Shown: positions 10,397-21,625 of the stretch, piece by piece
Layout: each line of letters starts with the position of its first letter
How positions within the stretch are numbered: position 1 is the first letter of the stretch
The notes under the pieces: model-generated
What the model was told of the DNA's origin: nothing
Seen by the model: only the letters and a program-made list of their open reading frames with translations
Databases searched by the model: none
From: Gracilariopsis chorda
Lineage: Eukaryota; Rhodophyta; Florideophyceae; Gracilariales; Gracilariaceae
Assembly (NCBI GenBank): GCA_003194525.1
Contig: NBIV01000281.1
Location: 44,642 to 108,641 of the forward strand
Length of the DNA stretch: 64,000 nt
Direction: 5' to 3'
Program-made: the position numbers and the translations under genes

Positions 10397-12140
10397 ATGT
10401 CTCGTCCGCCTACCCAGCATGCTCCCATTGTGCGTTCCAACACGCTCGAGGCAGTCTTTATAGACCCCGATGACCCGCTTCAATCCCGTCAGGACCTCCC
10501 CAAGGTGATCAAACACGCCCGCGTCACTTACGATGACACCAGCACCCCCATCTCCTCACCCCGTTTGGAGCGCTTTTCCAAAATCATCTTCCCCAGACCC
10601 AGTCACCCGTTACAGCCCGCGCGCATCTCAGAGTGGACCAATATCGGTTCCTTTCCATCCCCGCTGCAGAACAACCCCTCGCAGTTGAACTTGGGGCTCA
10701 GTTTCGTCGGCTCCAGGGAAACCATCTTGGTTGACATCATCTCGGACGCGGAGAACACCACCATGAGTCGAGAATTGGTGCGCGCCGGACCGAGAAAGGA
10801 GCTCGCCTTTCACCCCTCAAATCAGGCGAGGCCGTGTATTGTCACCTGCGGAGGCTTGTGTCCGGGACTTAATTCCGTTATCAGGGAGCTTGTCATGACC
10901 CTCAAGAAGATGTACAGAGTGTCTCGAGTGGACGGTATTCCGTTTGGATACCGCGGCTTTTATAGCACGCACATGACCATCGCCGAGCTTACGGAGGAAC
11001 GCGTCTGCGATATTCACCACGAGGGCGGATCCATCATCGGCTCGTCTCGCGGCGGCCATGACACCAAGCGCATCTGCGACAGTATAGTCGCTATGGGATA
11101 CAATCAGATCTTCATTATTGGCGGCGATGGAACGCATCGAGGCGCTGTTAAGATCTTTGAAGAGCTCAAGAGACGTCGTGTTATGGCTAGCGTGGTCGGC
11201 ATTCCGAAGACCATTGACAATGATATCGCTCTTATCGATAAGAGTTTTGGATTTGACACCGCTGTGGAAGAGGCGCAGCGTAGCATTAAATGCGCCAAGA
11301 TTGAGGCGAAGAGCGCCATCAATGGCATTGGTCTGGTTAAGTTGATGGGCCGTCACTCCGGTCAGATTGCCATGTTTGCAACGCTTGCGTCTCGCGACGT
11401 GGACTGCTGCTTGATTCCAGAAGTGCACTTCGAACTTGACGGCAAGGCGGGCCTGTTTCAGTACATTGAGGATACGCTTCGGCGCAAGGGACACATGGTA
11501 ATCGTCGTTGCGGAAGGAGCCGGCTTAGAACTCATTGAACGTGAAATTGAATCGTCCGATTTTGATGAATCGGGTAATAAGAAGCTTTCCGATGTGGGAC
11601 TGTGGTTGAAGACTCACATTGTGTCCGATTTCAGAATGCGAGGTCGTGAGATTAACCTCAAATTGATCGACCCTACTTATGAAATTCGTAGCGTCCCGGC
11701 CAACGCGAGCGATAACTTGCACTGTAGTTTGTTGGCGCAGTCTGCCGTGCACGGCGCCATGCACGGCTTCTCGGGCTTTTCTGTGGGCATGATCAACACT
11801 CATTTCGTGCTGATTCCTATGGAAGAGATTTGTCGCCGCGGACGAACAAAAGGTACGTTGTTTTGGTTTTATTCGTTTTGCGAATGTACGCGATGCGAGT
11901 ACTGACTGTTCTTGTTGTTTTGTAGTGGATGTGAAGAGCCGTATGTGGCATCGCGTGATTGCTACCACGATGCAACCGAGCTTATCTGGGGAATCGAGCC
12001 ATCACGGAGCGAGTATGCATGGACTGATTGAAGCGCTTGATGGATCACTGACGTTTAGAAATGCGAACAGCAATAGCGTGTTCAAGCCCGCATCACAACC
12101 TACAGTGTTTGAACCTGACGAAGATTCTGAGGACGAATAA
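10397..12140 (+). CDS. PFK: 6-phosphofructokinase, plant-type ATP-dependent class (one intron)
   Basis: Exons 10397-11852 and 11926-12140 give 556 residues. Seen: the nucleotide-binding start TCGGLCPGLNSVIRE, FGYRGF, GGDGTHRGA, PKTIDNDI, SFGFDTAVEEAQ, KLMGRHSGQIA, EGAG and MRGREINLKL. In this superfamily GGDGT (rather than GGDDS) goes with ATP use, and GGDGT combined with PKTIDND is the pattern of plant-type ATP-PFKs, so ATP is the favoured phosphoryl donor. The enzyme phosphorylates fructose-6-phosphate in glycolysis. The ATG follows ACAACA and begins MSRPPTQH; no clear transit peptide, so cytosolic is likely. The C-terminus is acidic (EPDEDSEDE). PPi use is not excluded by sequence alone. 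Confidence 0.93.
11853..11925 (+). other. Spliceosomal intron (73 nt) in PFK
   Basis: Begins GTACGT, has TACTGAC as a branch-site candidate and ends TTGTTTTGTAG. Reading through gives a stop soon after; splicing extends the frame by 71 codons to an acidic C-terminus. Confidence 0.85.
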
Positions 12141-12700
12141 ACTGGCGAACAGGAAGGATGGGAAACATGTACTTTTTTTTTGTGTAGACTTTAGTGGGGG
12201 CGGGGGGGGGGATGGGGGGGGGTGGGGGAAGGACATGAAACGACAAAAGTGTAGTGAATGATAGAAACAATGAAGGTAACATGCGATGCAGAGATGCTGG
12301 GCTGCTTGATGAGAAGAGCGTATGCATGATTGTTGTATGAATAGCATTTTGTCGGCGAAGGTACGGCGACGGATTTAACTGGCTGACGTGATGTACATGC
12401 TCTACATGTATGTGCTGTGGCATGTATGGTCCATAACGCTTGCGTGGTTTTGTATTTGATGACGACGGAGACGGGTGGGCGGGACAGGAAGTAGTAGTAG
12501 TACTGAGGCTACAGCCTTCAGAAGGCCCCCCCCCGTGTAGGAAAGCGCTCGCTGTTCCGCACACGCTCACGCGCATTCAAAACGTCGTGTCACGCCGCTT
12601 CCGCGCCGCTGTCACGCGCCGCCGACCGCCTCCGCGCCGCAACTCGCCGCTCCGCCATCACAAAACGCCCCCATCACAGTCGCCATCAGCAGCGCCAGTC
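12141..12700. other. PFK-DTD1 intergenic region with poly-G tract
   Basis: Holds a G-rich run at about 12195-12228, mostly G on the plus strand, just after the PFK stop, and an Arg/Pro-rich open stretch leading into DTD1 that lacks an ATG. The G tract could form a quadruplex. No separate gene seen. Confidence 0.5.
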
Positions 12701-13186
12701 ATGCGTCTCGTCGTGCAGAAAGTGTCGCAGGCAGCCGTCACCTCCTCCGTCGAGGGCCAGCCCACCGTCACTTCCTCCATTCACACCGGCCTGTGCGTCC
12801 TGGTCGGCTTTGAAAGAACGGACACAGAGAGCGACCTGCACGCGTGCGTCAAGCAGTTGCTCAAGTTACGATTGTTCTCGGATGATACTCGAAACACCAA
12901 AAACTCTCTTTCCGTGGGACAGGCGGGCGCTGACTTGTTGCTCGTGTCCCAGTTCACTCTCAATTCCGTCTTGAAAAGCGGACGACCTAGCTTTCATCGC
13001 GCAATGCCCCCCTCCGACGCTTCCGCCATGTTTGACCGCTTCGTGCAGCTGTGTAAGCCCGTTGAAGAGGGCGGAGGAGTTGTTCGAAGTGGTGTGTTTG
13101 GCGCGTGGATGCAACTGCAGTTGGTTAACGAGGGCCCGTATACCGTCTGTCTAACCGCTACAGATGGAAAATGTCAAGCTTGGTAA
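12701..13186 (+). CDS. DTD1: D-aminoacyl-tRNA deacylase (DTD1)
   Basis: 161 residues, close to the usual 145-165. It starts MRLVVQKVSQAAVT (family: MRAVIQRVSxAxV). The two active-site motifs are visible: LLVSQFTL (family SQFTLxA) and NEGPYT (family NxGPVT). DTD removes D-amino acids and glycine mischarged on tRNA, protecting translation. The open frame extends about 260 nt upstream as Arg/Pro-rich sequence without ATG; I take the first ATG, which gives the canonical N-terminus. The Tyr in place of Val in NxGPVT is a mild deviation. Same strand as PFK. Confidence 0.93.
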   Translation: MRLVVQKVSQAAVTSSVEGQPTVTSSIHTGLCVLVGFERTDTESDLHACVKQLLKLRLFSDDTRNTKNSLSVGQAGADLLLVSQFTLNSVLKSGRPSFHRAMPPSDASAMFDRFVQLCKPVEEGGGVVRSGVFGAWMQLQLVNEGPYTVCLTATDGKCQAW

Positions 13187-14337
13187 TATTTTCTTTCCGT
13201 CACTCTCACGCGCATGTTCTTGCTACCGTTCTTTTTTTTTTTGGTTTCTTGTCGCATCAAAGGTTTGCTGCCGTCTTCGCTGCGTACCCTTGTTCCCGTG
13301 CGTACCACTCCGTAGCCGCGCACACTGATCATGCACTTCGCAATATCCATCTACGACTGCTGACCCACCGACGCCTGGATCTCAAGCTTGGGAACTTCGA
13401 TAACCGCTCCAGTCCCTTCCCGTTCCCCATCTCTGATATACCGTCAGCGGCACATAAAGCCGGCCGCAGCCCCTGATAGCATCCCGCACTATCGTCTTCA
13501 TGAACGCCCTCAACCCGGGAAAAAGTAAACTACTGTGTGGGATGATGCAAACCCCCACCCAGTCCCTCTCGTTGCCCCATCAACTTCAATGCAACTTAAC
13601 TGTTTCGCTTCGTACCGTCTTGATCAAGATCCAAAAGCTCATCCCGATACCAGTACAAAGAGTCTCACGCGTGTAGCTGCTGTCTGTCCTTGCTCCCACT
13701 CCCTTTGTACCTTTTTGCTATTCCTACGACCATAATCACTCAGCAATCGTTTTTTCCTAACCTCTTTTGAACTCTACGCTGAGTTGCAATTCCATCGCAA
13801 GTCCAACTCCTTTTCGCGCCTTGAAGAAAAGCTCACACACTTCTCGTCGTGTCTACTCTGATAGAGTCTTGGAAGGGCCAATACTCATGATGTCATGATG
13901 GATCAATTGATATGTACCACTCTCGAAACAAGGCGATACCTCAACGGTTTCATGGTCATCGAGCTGCACCAGTTTTATTAATATCACATCTTGATACCAG
14001 GGGCACTGCATGGAACGCCACACTGCCAATCGGTTTTTGCCTTCGAATTTCTGTTTTTTGGAAGGGCTCGGCGAAAGCATTCCTGCAAAGCTTCATTCAC
14101 TCGGTTAACTTTCAGGGCGGGCTACAAAGTCTTGGTACAAACTCTGCATGTCGGCACCTTGCGGTAGCGCGCTGGTTGTCTTCGTGCATTAGATTGCTAG
14201 CCTTTACTCCCAGTCCTATTACCGACCGCTTTGCGTAGCTTGCACATACAACATCCCGTAGCGATCATACCCAATCATTTTTTCAAACAGAAAGCACTGG
14301 TCTGGACAATAGGGGAACCGCATCTGAGACAAGCACG
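13187..14337. other. No convincing gene
   Basis: About 1.15 kb between DTD1 and PRL1 with only short, domain-free open frames. It presumably holds the DTD1 3' end and PRL1 promoter. No RNA gene or repeat recognised. Confidence 0.5.
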
Positions 14338-15720
14338 ATGGCAGACGAGCAGGCTTCCGTAGCACAACACGTATCCGATCTAATCAAGCAAAACGAGATA
14401 GAAACCCGGCGAATTTTCGGACCTACTTCAGCTGAACAAATTCCCGACGATCCTAAGCTGCTTCATGTTCGGGAAACACTTCGAAACGACTTCAGCGTTT
14501 TCCACCCCAACAAAAGACCTCGGGCATCTTCAACTGAGCATGATGTTGTAGACGGAGGAAAGCACGCCCCTTCAATGCCAGAAAATGGTTCGAGTAAGGC
14601 TTTGGTCGTGTCCAAGGGGGAAGCACAAACAGACGGCACAGCGCAAGCTAATGGGAAAGCGTTGATTCCTGCACACAGCTTTGGTCATGCTCTACAGCTG
14701 AGAAGGAGTCGCGACGAAGCTCTAGATCAAGAGAGGCCTGTCTGGCATCCGCCCTGGCAGTCGTACAGAGTCATAAGCGGGCATCTGGGTTGGGTGAGAT
14801 GCGTGGCGTTCGATGCGAGTAACGCTTGGTTTGCTACTGGCTCTGCTGATCGCACCGTCAAGATTTGGGATTCTGCGACGGGGCGACTGAAGTTGACATT
14901 GACAGGTCATGTTTCAACTGTGCGAGGAATCTCAATCTCGGGTAGACACCCATACATGTTTACTGTTGGAGAAGATAAAATGGTTAAGTGTTGGGATCTG
15001 GAACAAAACAAAGTGATTCGCAACTATCACGGCCACTTGTCTGGTGTTTATTGCGTTTCTTTACATCCGGTTCTCGACGTTTTAGTAACAGGCGGAAGAG
15101 ATTCTACAGTCAGAGTCTGGGATGTCCGAACAAGGGCCCAAGTGTTTGTAATGGGCGGTCACAGAGATACAGTCAATTCTGTGCTGACTCAACCTGTTGA
15201 TCCACAAGTGATCTCCGCGAGCGTTGACTCAACGATTCGAACGTGGGATCTGGCGGCGGGAAAGTGCTCTGCTACACTAACGAATCACAAGAAAGGTGTG
15301 CGAGCGTTGGCAGCTCATCCCCGCGAGTTCTCATTCGCGTCTGCATCGGCTGACAACATAAAGACATGGGCTTTACCAGAAGGAATGCTCATGCGTAACT
15401 TTAGTGGAGCGCATGGCGGGAAATTGGTCAACGCGGTGGCTGTGAATGAAGACGGGGTGCTCGCGAGCGGTGCCGATGATGGTACAGTGGCATTTTGGGA
15501 CTACAACTCCGCACATTGCTTCCAGAAGGCAAGGGGTGTTGTACAACCAGGAAGCTTGGAATGCGAAAACGGTATCTATGGATTGGCATTTGACAGGAGC
15601 GGAAGCCGACTGGTAACATGTGAAACAGACAAGACGGTTCGAATGTGGCGAGAAGACGAGGAAGCGACAGAAGAAACAAATCCGGTGGTTTGGCATCCGA
15701 GTAAACGAGATCGATACTGA
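14338..15720 (+). CDS. PLRG1: PRL1/PLRG1-type WD40 protein of the spliceosomal NineTeen complex
   Basis: 460 residues, intronless. The N-terminal about 130 residues are helical and polar. WRPP-type [19 protein letters not shown] leads into seven WD repeats with strong GH/WD pairs: [71 protein letters not shown] and [13 protein letters not shown]. The order and the phrase [10 protein letters not shown] are typical of PRL1/PLRG1. It is a core Prp19-complex subunit needed for spliceosome activation. Its presence fits a genome that still splices a few introns. Convergent with FCF1, 92 bp between stops. Confidence 0.92.
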   Translation: MADEQASVAQHVSDLIKQNEIETRRIFGPTSAEQIPDDPKLLHVRETLRNDFSVFHPNKRPRASSTEHDVVDGGKHAPSMPENGSSKALVVSKGEAQTDGTAQANGKALIPAHSFGHALQLRRSRDEALDQERPVWHPPWQSYRVISGHLGWVRCVAFDASNAWFATGSADRTVKIWDSATGRLKLTLTGHVSTVRGISISGRHPYMFTVGEDKMVKCWDLEQNKVIRNYHGHLSGVYCVSLHPVLDVLVTGGRDSTVRVWDVRTRAQVFVMGGHRDTVNSVLTQPVDPQVISASVDSTIRTWDLAAGKCSATLTNHKKGVRALAAHPREFSFASASADNIKTWALPEGMLMRNFSGAHGGKLVNAVAVNEDGVLASGADDGTVAFWDYNSAHCFQKARGVVQPGSLECENGIYGLAFDRSGSRLVTCETDKTVRMWREDEEATEETNPVVWHPSKRDRY

Positions 15721-15812
15721 TCTGCCAAGCCATGATATCCGACAGCCCTTGCTATTATACGTCGAACAGATGATGAGTTTACAAGGACGCGAATTGAGAT
15801 ATATCTGACAAT

Positions 15813-16418
15813 CTACTTGATAGTGGGAGCCAAGGTCTCCGGCAAGCGCTCAACCTTGTATTGATGCGCGGAAATGTACATGATGGGTATGCCAGCTACT
15901 TTTCGAATGCGGCGTTTGAGATCCTTATCACAGGTAGCGACGATATAAATACGGTGTGCAGCGATGCGCTGCATGATGCAGTCATCAGCATAAGTACCTT
16001 TATGAGAACAAATCAATCGCTTAAACCGACGGTCACGTGCAACTCGCAAAGCAACTGAGTACTTCTTGGGAAGTTTTTGCAATTCCGCAATGACACAATC
16101 TGTGATACAGACCACAGTCGGCGCGGCAAGACAATTGAGCATACCACGAGTGATATCGATCTTGTTTGAGACAGAGAAGTTGATAAAGTTGGTGTCCAGG
16201 AGAACTCGAAAAGGTGGTCCGAGGGATGAATTGAACCGGAAGAACATTGAGGATGGCGTGGCGTTGTTGGCTAGGAGCTCCTTATCGGGTTTCTTGGCGA
16301 CTACGGGAGCGGCATCTTGTTTGGATAAGTCTTTGGCTTGAAGTCGAGTGTCCTTTGGTGATATGAGCCGCTTTACCTCCGCATATCTTCGCTGTCGCCG
16401 CTTTCTTACGTTTCCCAT
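15813..16418 (-). CDS. FCF1: rRNA-processing PIN-domain nuclease Fcf1/Utp24
   Basis: 201 residues, matching the family's about 195-200. It starts MGNVRKRRQRRYAEVKR. The PIN domain runs from about residue 68 (FRVLLDTNFINFSV, first acidic residue) through CITDCVIAEL (second acid), GTYADDCIMQR (acidic pair) and VATCDKDLKRRIR (last Asp). Fcf1 cuts pre-rRNA at A1/A2 in the nucleolar small-subunit processome. All expected acidic residues are present, so it should be active. Confidence 0.95.
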   Translation of the reverse strand: MGNVRKRRQRRYAEVKRLISPKDTRLQAKDLSKQDAAPVVAKKPDKELLANNATPSSMFFRFNSSLGPPFRVLLDTNFINFSVSNKIDITRGMLNCLAAPTVVCITDCVIAELQKLPKKYSVALRVARDRRFKRLICSHKGTYADDCIMQRIAAHRIYIVATCDKDLKRRIRKVAGIPIMYISAHQYKVERLPETLAPTIK

Positions 16419-17481
16419 CTCGTCCCGATGTATTCCTCTTTTAAAACGGATGCTGGAGAATGCTGGATGACGCTGTTGAATTGTCTTCAGGAGGTCGTCT
16501 TCCGGGGATGAGTTCTACGGACGGCGGCCCTCGAACTTGATGTGCGACTGTGGCGGGGTTATCTTGGGGTGACATGCCTGTCATGGGATCTAGGGGATAC
16601 TGAAATGTACTTAGTATGCGGTTACTGGCCAGTTGCCTTTCAGTATCTATTGCCGTCATTCCAAGAATACCAGCGTTCACATTCAAGTTGAAGAGCTTCG
16701 GGCTGCGAAGCGGGCGCGGCGCTCAAGACAATTCCCAGTTTTTGGCGCCTGCTCGGATGTGTCACTGTCCATGTTTACCGACAGAGCGATGTCTCGTCAT
16801 CCTCACCTTTTAAGTGGCATGATCATTCCCCCGGCGGTTCCATGACACCCCATGTCCATGAGTGCGCCAGCAACAACTGCTATCATTATCAACGCCAAGG
16901 ATCCTCTTTCATGTTTCTGCTTTGAATGTGACTTTCCACTTGTGCGCTGTTGCTTGCTCAATCTTTGAACTTCCAGTCACGGTTGCGAATATATGCGGTA
17001 GATAACGCTGGACTTGCGTGGCGAAGCTGCGCATCAAAAACTTGTTCTCCTCGAACCACGAGAGACTAAGTACAATACGTTCATAACAATGTAGTCTTTG
17101 AGAGAAAGAGACGTGTTGGTGCTTTGGAAACTCGGTTACACCAAGAAGCGATTCTACTTTAGGAGATGTCAACCCTCACGTAACGCCGTCAAAGTTCTCC
17201 CATCTTCGCAGTTGTAGTGTGTCATACACTGCGCTTCTATCTGAACGAGTCATTGCCTAGCAAAAGCTCAGTTCCGAAACATATCCATGATGTCGTGTAC
17301 GGAGCCCTATTGTCCATGACCGCGCGTTACACATCAATATTCCAGACCACGCCAAGAGAGTTCTACATACAAAGCCTAGGAGGAAATCGTTTGCCCTCCT
17401 GCCCTTGCCCATCTACAACCCCTACATCTTTGGTAAAAGACACGCACTTCTATCAGCGCACTATTGTGACATTTCTCAACA
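16419..17481. other. FCF1-ChlH gap; possible small gene
   Basis: About 1 kb. A minus-strand open frame at 16441-16686 (81 codons, ending ASSSILQHPF) overlaps a plus-strand frame at 16616-16813; neither has a recognised domain. A minus-strand frame at 16909-17172 is also unassigned. The region must contain the divergent FCF1 upstream region. None is supported enough to call. Confidence 0.35.
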
Positions 17482-20400
17482 CTAACGCAACACTCCTTCA
17501 ATCTCTGAGTCCACGTCATCAAGCTGTTCTCGAATCGATCTCAGAAGTTCCTCATCAGGATCGCGCCATATACCGCGGCCTGCAGCTTCCAAGAATCTTG
17601 ACAGAACGTTCCTGTAGTTTGAAAAGAAGTCTCATCATCTCCAGTTAGTATCTCATTCAACGCCATATGACACATTTCCAGCATCATGTCGTGAGGAGGA
17701 GTAGTGGTGATACGTACCTAAACGCCTCTGGTGATGACTTTCTTAGAAGTTCGCGATTGTGCTCATCCACGACGTAGCGCTCTGCCGCTTGTTCGAACAC
17801 AAATTTGTCACCGTAACCTGCCGTTCCACCCCACCCGATCAGTGCAGTCATTCTCGTCGACACCTCAAATGCTCCTCCTGCACCGTTCTGCAACATCTTG
17901 TCAGCCCATTTTGGGTTCAACAGTCTTGTTCGCAACTCCATACGAAGTACTTGTTCAAGATCTTTCGGTTCTCGCCCTGCACCCCCGTCCCTTGCAGCTC
18001 CAAAGGACTCTACAATAGATGCTCTAATATTATCATTCTTGCTCTCTTTTCTGGCTGCGCGTAGCAGCGCACCTGTGTTAGCATAATACTCTTGAATATC
18101 GCTCAACCCGTATTCGACACTGTCAATCTGTTGAACCACCCGGGACGTCGTTGACAACATAGTCCTGAACGTAACTTCATCACGTTTGCCACCCTTGTCA
18201 CGTCCATAAATGTACGCGTTTCTGCTGAGAAACGTTTCTGCGAGTTCGTCACCACTTTCCCATGTCGAATCTGCCACTTGTTCGTTCACCATAGAACCAT
18301 AGTCGCCAGGAGGGTTCGAGAAAAGGCGAGCACCAGTGTCTACCTCGCCGTCGGTCTCTGCCATGCGCTGGGCGTGTTTTCGAACAAAGTTCTTTTCTCC
18401 TGGCTCTTCAGCTTCTGCTGCCCGCCGGCAAACGTCATCAAGAAGATAAACAACGTGTTCGAAGGAGTCTCGAAAGATTCCACTCAAGTTGAGCAACACA
18501 TCTATCCGCGGTCTCCCCAGTTCTTCCAGCTCAATTAGCTCGAAACGCACCACACGCCCCGTTCCATCCAGCACCGGTCTGGCTCCCAGAAATCCTAGTG
18601 CAATTCCGACGGACTCCCCCTTAGTTTTGATATTGTCCAGTCCCCACACAGGGACAGCCACAGTTTCGGGGTACGCTCCATCGTGCTCATCTTGATGAGC
18701 CCTTATTGTTCGTTCGCTAATCGCTTTGCCTGTAGCGTACGCGGCTGGAGACGGTAGTCGGTAAGGGTCCAGCGCATGAATGTTCGCTCCGGTCGGCAAG
18801 ACACCTGCACCATCTCTAAGCACATCACCGCCTGGGACAGCTTCAATGTATTCGCCATCTAGTCCTCGGACAATATTATCCAGCTCACGACTAGTGTCCA
18901 ATAGCTTCATAACGACATCTCTAGCCTTCGTGTAGCATGGGAGTTGCTGGTACTTCGAAGAGTCAAATGCGGACCAATCGCTAACGTTAGGATCTGTTGA
19001 AACGTCCATCACGGAAGTAACAATAGAACGAGCAAGTTCCACACGATGTTCTTCCGGAATGTTTTCCGGATCCTCGCCGATGATTGCTTCCACATATCCG
19101 ACGGCTTCTTCAGGGGTAGGGGGCTTTCCGAGGACATGAAGACCGGACGAGAACAGCCGCGACTCAAGAGTCTTGAGGTATAAAGATACTTCTGCGATGA
19201 AGTCGGCGCTTGCCGATAACCCATTCATATCAATCCCCAAATCTACGTTCAGACCTGACGTGACAATCTTATCAACGAGACAACTTCGAATCTCGTTGAG
19301 CTTCTCCTCCGGACTTCCCATTTGCTTGGCTTCATTGAACTCCCACACCAAATTCTTCATCTCTTCCAGCTGTCCGTATAAACCTGACCGGCCATATGGG
19401 GGTACATTATGCGAAACAATCGTTGCATATCCTCGTCGCTTCGCAAGTGAACCTTCGCTCGGGTTGTTGGCAGCGTAAATGTACAAATTGGGAAGATTAC
19501 CAACAAAAATATCAGACCAGCTCTCTTTTGTGTTCCCAAGAGGGTTGCCTGGCAACCACTCGTACGTGCCATGTGTTCCGACGTGAATCGTGGCATCACA
19601 ACGCATATCTTCTTCCAACCATCGATAGAAAGCTGCATATTGAGGATGAGGGGTGAGATCTCTGTCGAACATCATTCGCATTGGATCTCCTACGATGCCC
19701 AGAGGTGGCTGCACTCCGATCCAAACGTTTCCGAAACTTACTCCTCCAAGAAGGTGCATTTGCTCGAAAGTCTTGATATTCTTCGACGAACCAAGGTCAC
19801 CGTTCCAAGCATTTTCAATCCGCTTGGTGTTGCGAGAGCCAATCCATTCTCGCAGATCCGATGACGCCACCTTGGTCATGTTCTGATACGCTTCCCTTGC
19901 TGACATACCGGCTAGAGTTCCACCTTGCAACACTTCGTCACTTTGCTTAACCATCTGCAGTATCTCTTCTGGTGTTCTTTTGAACCCATCACCAACATCA
20001 TACCCCGCTTTGTGTAGACGCCTTAGGATGTTTGACAGAGATTTTGGAACGTTCAGCAACGCTGCTGTGCCTGTCGCGCCAATGGAGGGTGGGAAGCCGT
20101 AAATAATGATAGCAACGCGCTTCTCGCAGTTCGGCTTTCGTTTTAGGGCAATCCACTTGTTCAGCCGACCCGTGAGACGCCTAATCCGGTCCGAGACAAG
20201 ATATATTTGATCTCCTACCAGCCCACCAATGCACACAGTGTCTATCGCGCCATCCAGCTCGGGGAGGCTGTACAGCACAACCGATTGTAGGCCTGCAACT
20301 CCCGTTTCATGCCATGAACGCAAGTCTTGTATGAGTAACGGCGCCGCAACAACGTAGGGGACATTCATCTGCTGTAAGATAGTTTTACCTACGTTGGCAT

Positions 20401-21625
20401 TGCGGGCACCGGCCATCGATCCTGCGGGTCCGCCAACCAGAGGGAATCCAATCGTAGAGACCACAGCATCGACGAGGCCAACCTGGCCTCTTTTGTAACT
20501 TCCATAAATGCGTTCGTTTGCCATCCGCTTGTTCTCTTTGTGTTCTGACGTCAAGTAGTCCCGGACTACAATGTGAGCCTCCACTCCAGTGATGAACACC
20601 GGTACCGGAATGATGCATTCATTTTCAAGATATGATATGAGCTTCGGTATGTACTTCAACTTCGAGATGACATGTTTGCGATACAACAAGAGGGCAACTC
20701 TAGGATAGCTACGGCGAGATGGGAATTTCTTCTCATACCATTTCAAGTACTGGGCCGGGTTATCGAAGAATCCGTCGTACTCAGGGTGAAGTAGGCCCAT
20801 ATTTGGTATCTGACTTATTTCTGGAATTGATTGCTGCGACGGCAGTTGGCTTTCTAGTACTTCCAGGACGATGTACTTGCACATGGCTACTACGTTATCG
20901 ACGCCACCAGCGTTCCAATACGCGTAAACAGTGAGCCAGTTGCGGAGATCGCGTACTTTTCGTCCTGGTAACAGTTTGAGGAACTTTGGTGCATTCTTCA
21001 GCATACTAAGATACCCTGCAAGTTTATCTTCTTCGCGCCCAATCAGTCCAAGCTTCCGTAGAATAAGCTTTAGCGCCTTTGGCATATCGCTCTTAGAGCT
21101 ATCTTGCTTCGACGTGGCGCCTTTCATTTGAAAGGAGCCTACTCTGGTTTCAGACATCAACTCGAGGGCACTTTCAAACACAAAGACGTTAGGTTTTTGA
21201 TTGATGTGCTTTTTGAGCCATTCGACCTGGTCATAGTCAAAGAGTAGGCTGCAAAACACAACATCGGCGTCGCGTAGTGCTTGTTGCAACCGCTGGTCGT
21301 TACTCCCTACATCGCGCTCAGTGAACACATCAAGTGTTATTCCAAGCGAATCTACGATTTGTCGCGCCTTCTTGTAGGTGGAGAGATTGAAAGTCTCAAA
21401 GCCTGCAATAAGCACGATGCGTGCAGGCAGAGAGGTGGGAAGAAGCGGCTTGTTCAAGCGTGATGAAGAGGAGGGGGGAGTTGCGGGTAGAACGCTCCGG
21501 GTGACCTGTCTCAAAGAGGCCGGGCTTAATCTCGAGTCACAGGCTGGTTTTTGAAGCAGCGCACCACGCAGAGGGAGGGGAGGGAGGAAGGCGGCGGAGT
21601 GTGTATTTGCTTGAGTAGCAGTCAT
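17482..21625 (-). CDS. chlH: Magnesium chelatase subunit H (one intron)
   Basis: Exons 21625-17718 and 17611-17482 give 1345 residues. The N-terminal about 65 residues are Ser/Pro/Arg-rich and resemble a plastid transit peptide; the conserved protein starts RIVLIAGFETFN. Typical ChlH blocks include GGPAGSMAGARN, ERKR-like LKRKPNCEKRVAIIIYGFPP, DATIHVGTHGTYEWLPGN, YIYAANNPSEGSLAKRRGYA and VPVWGLDNIKTKGESVG. The first exon alone would end in LLLLTT; the second adds NVLSRFLEAAGRGIWRDPD and the expected end IEGVLR. With ChlD and ChlI it inserts Mg2+ into protoporphyrin IX, the first committed step of chlorophyll synthesis. Nuclear coding with plastid import is inferred. Confidence 0.96.
17612..17717 (-). 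other. Spliceosomal intron (106 nt) in chlH
   Basis: Minus strand: starts GTACGTAT, contains a perfect TACTAAC branch site, ends AACTACAG. Splicing restores the conserved ChlH C-terminus (EAFR joined to NVLSRFLEA). Confidence 0.93.
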
